Origin: PWQG01 sp040882255
GTDB taxonomy: Bacteria; Pseudomonadota; Gammaproteobacteria; Pseudomonadales; Pseudohongiellaceae
Reading direction: 5' to 3'
Length of the DNA: 64,000 nt
Assembly (NCBI GenBank): GCA_040882255.1
Contig: JBBEBP010000029.1
Span: 62,001-126,000 of the forward strand
Positions 60,653 through 64,000 of this stretch are shown piece by piece. The translations under genes were made by a program, and so were the position numbers. How positions within the stretch are numbered: the stretch's first letter is position 1; the number at the start of each line of letters is the position of its first letter. Below the pieces are notes generated by a model. That model was not told the DNA's origin and ran no database searches. It was given only the letters and a program-made list of their open reading frames with translations.

Positions 60653-60767
60653 TAACCGTACGTGATATTTTCGTCTTGTTGGCCTGCCACAGATTCGCTG
60701 TTTATCACGTACGATACTATTTTCTTGCCATCGACTGATCAAGCTGCTAGTTTTTACCGTACGGTAT
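60653..60767 (+). promoter_or_regulatory. Three operator-like sites with a CGTACG core before hipB
   Basis: TAACCGTACGTGATA at 60653-60667, TATCACGTACGATA at 60703-60716 and the perfect palindrome TACCGTACGGTA at 60756-60767 share one core and lie at intervals of about 50 bases. HipB-type regulators repress their own operon at several upstream palindromes, so these are likely its operators. Confidence 0.75.
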
Positions 60768-60784
60768 GTTTTTAAGGCAAGGCC

Positions 60785-61069
60785 ATGGCACAGGAAGACA
60801 TTACCTACGGTAGGATACAGACCGCCGGGGAGCTCGGCCTCCTGGTGCGAGCCCATCGCAAGCACCGGCGCCTGACGCTGGAGACGGTCTCCGGGCTCGG
60901 TAACCTGAGTACGCGTTTTCTGTCGGAGTTCGAACGGGGTAAGGAGACGGCCGAAATCGGCAAGGTCCTGAAGGCACTGCATACCCTGGGGCTGGAGGTC
61001 ATCATCCAGCCGCGCGGGCGCACGAAGCCGGCTCGCAGTACCGGCAAGGGCCGTGAGGAGACCCCGTGA
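60785..61069 (+). CDS. HipB-like helix-turn-helix antitoxin/regulator
   Basis: 94 residues. An XRE-type helix-turn-helix fills residues 14-72 (GLLVRAHRKHRRLTLETVSGLGNLSTRFLSEFERGKETAEIGKVLKALHTLGLEV, in parts), typical of HipB, with a basic tail. In HipBA systems it binds and neutralises the HipA kinase and represses transcription, here most likely at the three CGTACG sites. It overlaps the hipA remnant by four bases. Confidence 0.88.
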   Translation: MAQEDITYGRIQTAGELGLLVRAHRKHRRLTLETVSGLGNLSTRFLSEFERGKETAEIGKVLKALHTLGLEVIIQPRGRTKPARSTGKGREETP

Positions 61070-61413
61070 GCGACCCCGACATCCTCAACGTCTGGCACGA
61101 ACAGCGCCTGGTCGGTCAGCTCTGGCGTAATATGAACGGGGCCATCGAGCGTATCGACTACCATCTCGCCTTCGATGTCGGTGGCGAACGCAATCCTGGC
61201 GTGATCACCTCGGCCCACTGGGAGGCGCTTGCCAGGGCGTGCGACGTGCGGCCACAGTTCCTGGGTAACCTGGTGCGTCAAACCGCGACCGAGTTGCGGG
61301 AAAGTGTCGGGCAGGTGCGGGAAGACTTCGAGGTACGCTACGACGTCTATCCTGCGCTGCAACGCATCGTAAAGGTAGTCACCACACAGTGCCGGCGGAT
61401 TTGCAAGGAATAG
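61066..61413 (+). pseudogene. HipA kinase remnant lacking the catalytic core
   Basis: 115 residues with a GTG start coupled to hipB. Residues 5-23 match the HipA N-terminus (LNVWHEQRLVGQLWRN), then the sequence passes within about 15 residues to the HipA C-terminal end (LAFDVGGERNPG, HWEALARACDVRPQFL). Full-length HipA is about 400-440 residues, so around 300, including the kinase site and activation loop, have been lost in frame. It cannot be a kinase. It could still bind HipB and so modulate it. The 3' end is part of a direct repeat. Confidence 0.78.
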
Positions 61414-61433
61414 CGGTATACACGCCCGCACTC
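61391..61433 (+). repeat. Second copy of the hipA-tail direct repeat
   Basis: Pairs with 60546-60586; it includes the last codons of the hipA remnant and its stop, then CCCGCACTC. Together the copies bracket the hipB operators, hipB and the remnant (845 bp). Confidence 0.75.
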
Positions 61434-61452
61434 TCCGTTTTCGGGGATTCTT

Positions 61453-62343
61453 TCATGTTTGCTGCTCCTGTCGGGCGTTGGAATGGACGCTCATCATGGT
61501 CACTGTCGCCAGAATGACCGCCATGCCCAGCAGCTGCGATCCCGCCAGGACTTCCTGCAATACCACGACGCCGAACAACGACGCGGTGACCGGTTCCACC
61601 ATCGCCACGATGGAGGCCACCGCCGGCGCCGTGTGACGCAGGCCAACGACATAGACAATGAACGACAATCCCGCGCCCAACACGCCCAGTGTCACGAACA
61701 GCGGCCAGTCCGGCGTATGCAGGGCGGCCACGACCTGCTCCGCGTCACCCGGCAGGAACAGCAGCAGCGCCAGTACGGCAAACGCGATGGAGAGAATCGC
61801 CTGCGGGCTGCCGTGCGGCGCCGCGTATTTGAAACCGAAAATGAATACCGCGTAGGACAATCCGGCCAGCAGCCCGGCGCCCACACCGGTCAGCGTGACA
61901 GCGGCGACCCCGATGTCGTACACCTGCGTCAACAACACGATGCCCAGCATTACCACGACGATGGCCGCCCACTTCATGGCGGAAGGGCTTTCCAGCTTCA
62001 GCGCGAACGACATCAGGTACACGAACACGGGAGCGCAGTACATCAAGGTAGCCGCCACGGCGACGCTGCCCTGTTCGATGCTGAGGAAATAGAACGAGAA
62101 GTTACCGGCGACGCCCAGCCCGGCGATGATGGACCAGAACCACAGCCAGCGGCTGCGCAGTCCGCTACCCTGCGGTCGCAGCGCCAGCCAGCCCAGCACG
62201 AACAGCAGTCCGATCGCACCCCGGTAGAACGCCAGAACGAACGGGTCCCACCCGCCGGCCATGAGAATGCCGCCGATCCCGCCCGACAGTCCCCAACAGA
62301 GAGCCGCCAGTGCGACGTAGGCTGTCGCTGTGCTCGCGCGCAT
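61453..62343 (-). CDS. EamA/DMT-family transporter
   Basis: 296 residues with ten transmembrane helices in two EamA halves. It starts AYVALAALCWGLSGGIGGILM, with MYCAPVFVYLMSFALKLESPS between helices, and EPVTASLFGVVVLQEVL near the end, the usual EamA motif. These carriers export amino acids or metabolites; the substrate cannot be told. Transcribed toward the hipA remnant. Confidence 0.93.
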   Translation of the reverse strand: MRASTATAYVALAALCWGLSGGIGGILMAGGWDPFVLAFYRGAIGLLFVLGWLALRPQGSGLRSRWLWFWSIIAGLGVAGNFSFYFLSIEQGSVAVAATLMYCAPVFVYLMSFALKLESPSAMKWAAIVVVMLGIVLLTQVYDIGVAAVTLTGVGAGLLAGLSYAVFIFGFKYAAPHGSPQAILSIAFAVLALLLFLPGDAEQVVAALHTPDWPLFVTLGVLGAGLSFIVYVVGLRHTAPAVASIVAMVEPVTASLFGVVVLQEVLAGSQLLGMAVILATVTMMSVHSNARQEQQT

Positions 62344-62434
62344 CGTGGAGTTCGCGTTGCGATGAAGAGAACAGGAACCCGATGGTACCAGATAAGCGCT
62401 GGCCTGATGTTTTCAGGCGTGAAGGGCAGAGTCA

Positions 62435-63988
62435 TCAACTCTGCCTGGTGTCGAATGCCTCCCGATACACACTCTCGATCTCCCCGGCCTCTTCATCCGT
62501 CAACGCCGCAAATTCTTTCCCGCGGGCCCGATTCGACAGGCACCCGTCATTCTGGTGCAGGAAACGGAACAGCAGCTCCAGCGTACGGGGCGGCATGTCG
62601 ACCACTTCATTGACGCGTTGCCGGAATACATCATGATTGCGCAGGAATGCCGCCTCCTGCGGAAGATCCCGTTCGATGGTCTCCTGCACGCAGCCATACA
62701 GGAATTCCGCATGCGGGGTGGCATCGAAGTAGCGGTAATGGTCCACGGTATCATTCAGTACCTTCACGTTGTGCCGATCGGTCGTCTCCCATTCGATTAA
62801 CGGGAGTACGCGCGCCGAATGACTTTCCAGCACCGCCTGGTAGGCATCCATCCGGTGCAGGATCGCGGCGGACACGGGGAAAACGATGCCGGGTGGGTTG
62901 AAACCGCGCGAGGCCAGTACATGGTGGATCAGGTAACGGTGAATCCGTCCGTTGCCATCTTCGAAAGGATGTATATAGACGAATCCGAAGGCCAGCGCCG
63001 CTGCCGCGATGACGGGATCCAGTGAACGCGAGGCTTGCGCATGAAACGCAATCAGTCCGTTGATCAGTGATTCCAGAACATCCGGTCTGGCGCTGATATG
63101 ATCGGGCAGGGGAAGGTGAGTGAATCGGTCATGCTCGCCGACAAAACCGTCTTCCGTGCGGAAACCGAGCGTCACAAAGCGATTGTCTCCGATCACCATC
63201 CGCTGCAGGCGTAATAGCTCCTCCCGGTCCAGTGGCTGACGTCCAGCCTCGCCGATGGCCCGGCCCCAGCGCTGGATACGATTTTGCGCAGGGGTTTCGC
63301 CCTCGATGGCGTAGCTGGAGCGGGAATCCTTGAGCCGCAGGAACGCGGCGGTCCGGGCCAGAATGTACCGGGGGATGTCGGCGGCCAGCGTCCTGGCTCG
63401 TTCCTGCAGCCGCAGCGCAAGGAACTGTTCAAGCGCTTCTGTACGATACACCAGAGGGCAGAAGTCCGGGGTCCCCGGCAGGTTGTTTCTGACCCGGTAA
63501 CGGGGCAGTTTCACCTCGTCGTGGCTCGCGAACTGCAAGGCGGGGTCGAGGGCCGGCACGTAGCTCCCCGTGCTGGCGTCAGGCAGATCCAGTCGTGTAC
63601 CGGTCAACCATTCGTAGAGGAACCAGATGCGCCGCGCGTAGCGGCCGGTCGGCGTGTTCCGGACGATGTGCTCCACCGGTTCGGGGCCGGTAGCCAGGAA
63701 CAGGCGTTTGAGCACGGCAAGATCCAGGCCTTCGTGCTTCAGGGCAAAGGTCAGGTGGTGCTGCAGGGTTGGCTCCGGCGCATGGCGGGGCGTGAGAATG
63801 CACCAACCATCAGCCCGGCGGATGCGGTGATGTTCACCGGTCGCGTACAGCCTGCGCGGCAGCGGGACAGCCAGCGCACAGGCGTCGATCAGGGCGCTGT
63901 AACCGGCGGGAGTGGCTTTTTCAGGAAGGCGTCGTTCCTGAAAAAGGGTGACAGGGCCTGAAAAATGTAGTTCTTTTTGAGTGGACAT
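62435..63988 (-). CDS. Fic-family AMP transferase with autoinhibitory helix
   Basis: 517 residues. The Fic active site reads HPFEDGNGRIHRYL (catalytic His, about residue 343). An upstream inhibitory motif (SSYAIEGE, about residue 228) matches (S/T)xxxE(G/N), which places it in the self-inhibited class. N- and C-terminal helical extensions complete the usual 'Fic family protein' layout; the C-terminal region (about 470-515) may be a winged helix. Family members attach AMP to hydroxyls on proteins. The target is unknown. A 12-bp stub follows the start to the window edge. Confidence 0.93.
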   Translation of the reverse strand: MSTQKELHFSGPVTLFQERRLPEKATPAGYSALIDACALAVPLPRRLYATGEHHRIRRADGWCILTPRHAPEPTLQHHLTFALKHEGLDLAVLKRLFLATGPEPVEHIVRNTPTGRYARRIWFLYEWLTGTRLDLPDASTGSYVPALDPALQFASHDEVKLPRYRVRNNLPGTPDFCPLVYRTEALEQFLALRLQERARTLAADIPRYILARTAAFLRLKDSRSSYAIEGETPAQNRIQRWGRAIGEAGRQPLDREELLRLQRMVIGDNRFVTLGFRTEDGFVGEHDRFTHLPLPDHISARPDVLESLINGLIAFHAQASRSLDPVIAAAALAFGFVYIHPFEDGNGRIHRYLIHHVLASRGFNPPGIVFPVSAAILHRMDAYQAVLESHSARVLPLIEWETTDRHNVKVLNDTVDHYRYFDATPHAEFLYGCVQETIERDLPQEAAFLRNHDVFRQRVNEVVDMPPRTLELLFRFLHQNDGCLSNRARGKEFAALTDEEAGEIESVYREAFDTRQS

Positions 63989-64000
63989 GAAAAACTGTAT

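Noticed and set aside
62416..62450. Small hairpins downstream of the Fic gene as a terminator
   Set aside because: Stems of 6-7 bp are present but no T-run follows on the minus strand, so I do not call a terminator.
61459..62613. 384-codon plus-strand frame over the EamA gene
   Set aside because: Arg/Gln/His-rich translation opposite a clear ten-helix transporter.

Overview
The window is a GC-rich stretch of a Gram-negative, probably gammaproteobacterial, chromosome. The basis is the LPS inner-core set (waaF, waaC, waaG, a waaP-like kinase, waaA, hldE, an lpxL-type acyltransferase) next to glnE, a Pseudomonas-like arrangement, plus coaD/rsmD, mutM, uup, sppA, wrbA and many lipoproteins with clear lipoboxes. 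No rRNA or species-diagnostic marker is present, so the genus is not called.

Layout. 1-1906: housekeeping genes (rsmD end, coaD, mutM). 2028-17099: a 15-kb, one-direction run of 13 mostly uncharacterised envelope genes. It holds TPR and PEGA proteins, a pseudo-formylglycine-enzyme domain protein, five lipoproteins (one an M48 protease), an ExbB/TolQ/MotA-type channel subunit, an Hsp70/actin-like ATPase, and two von Willebrand A proteins whose single membrane helix carries a buried Asp like ExbD/TolR. I read it as an undescribed ion-motive-force-driven envelope machine. 17100-17421: a noncoding block of dispersed repeats. 17422-24353: uup, an orphan GspE/PilB-type ATPase, glnE. 24356-35478: LPS core synthesis, including a two-kinase fusion and a carbamoyltransferase. 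35464-46258: general metabolism (transaldolase, WrbA, SppA, an oxidoreductase pair, waaA), a GGDEF/EAL protein and tRNA-Arg(CCG). 46283-48486: a NavBac-like channel, a decayed glutamine amidotransferase and an exported GST-like protein.

48500-64000 is accessory DNA. It begins with a PrlF-YhaV toxin-antitoxin pair with a palindromic operator and an alpha/beta hydrolase. Then comes a lower-GC array of small gene cassettes (about 50.8-54.74 kb) separated by attC-type integron recombination sites. These fold with the bulged (extrahelical) bases typical of attC, but no integrase gene is visible. Directly after the last attC lies a four-gene nuclease/helicase cluster (54755-60192): a 1282-residue methyltransferase-PLD-helicase-S24 peptidase-DUF3427-like fusion, a small protein, an HNH endonuclease and a membrane-anchored DUF2726-like nuclease-fold protein. 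It looks like an undescribed defence or restriction system. The window ends with a HipB regulator paired with a HipA that has lost its kinase core, an EamA transporter and a Fic protein.

The two best candidates for an undescribed system are the 2.0-15.6 kb energised VWA/PEGA apparatus and the 54.8-60.2 kb defence-like operon beside the cassette array.
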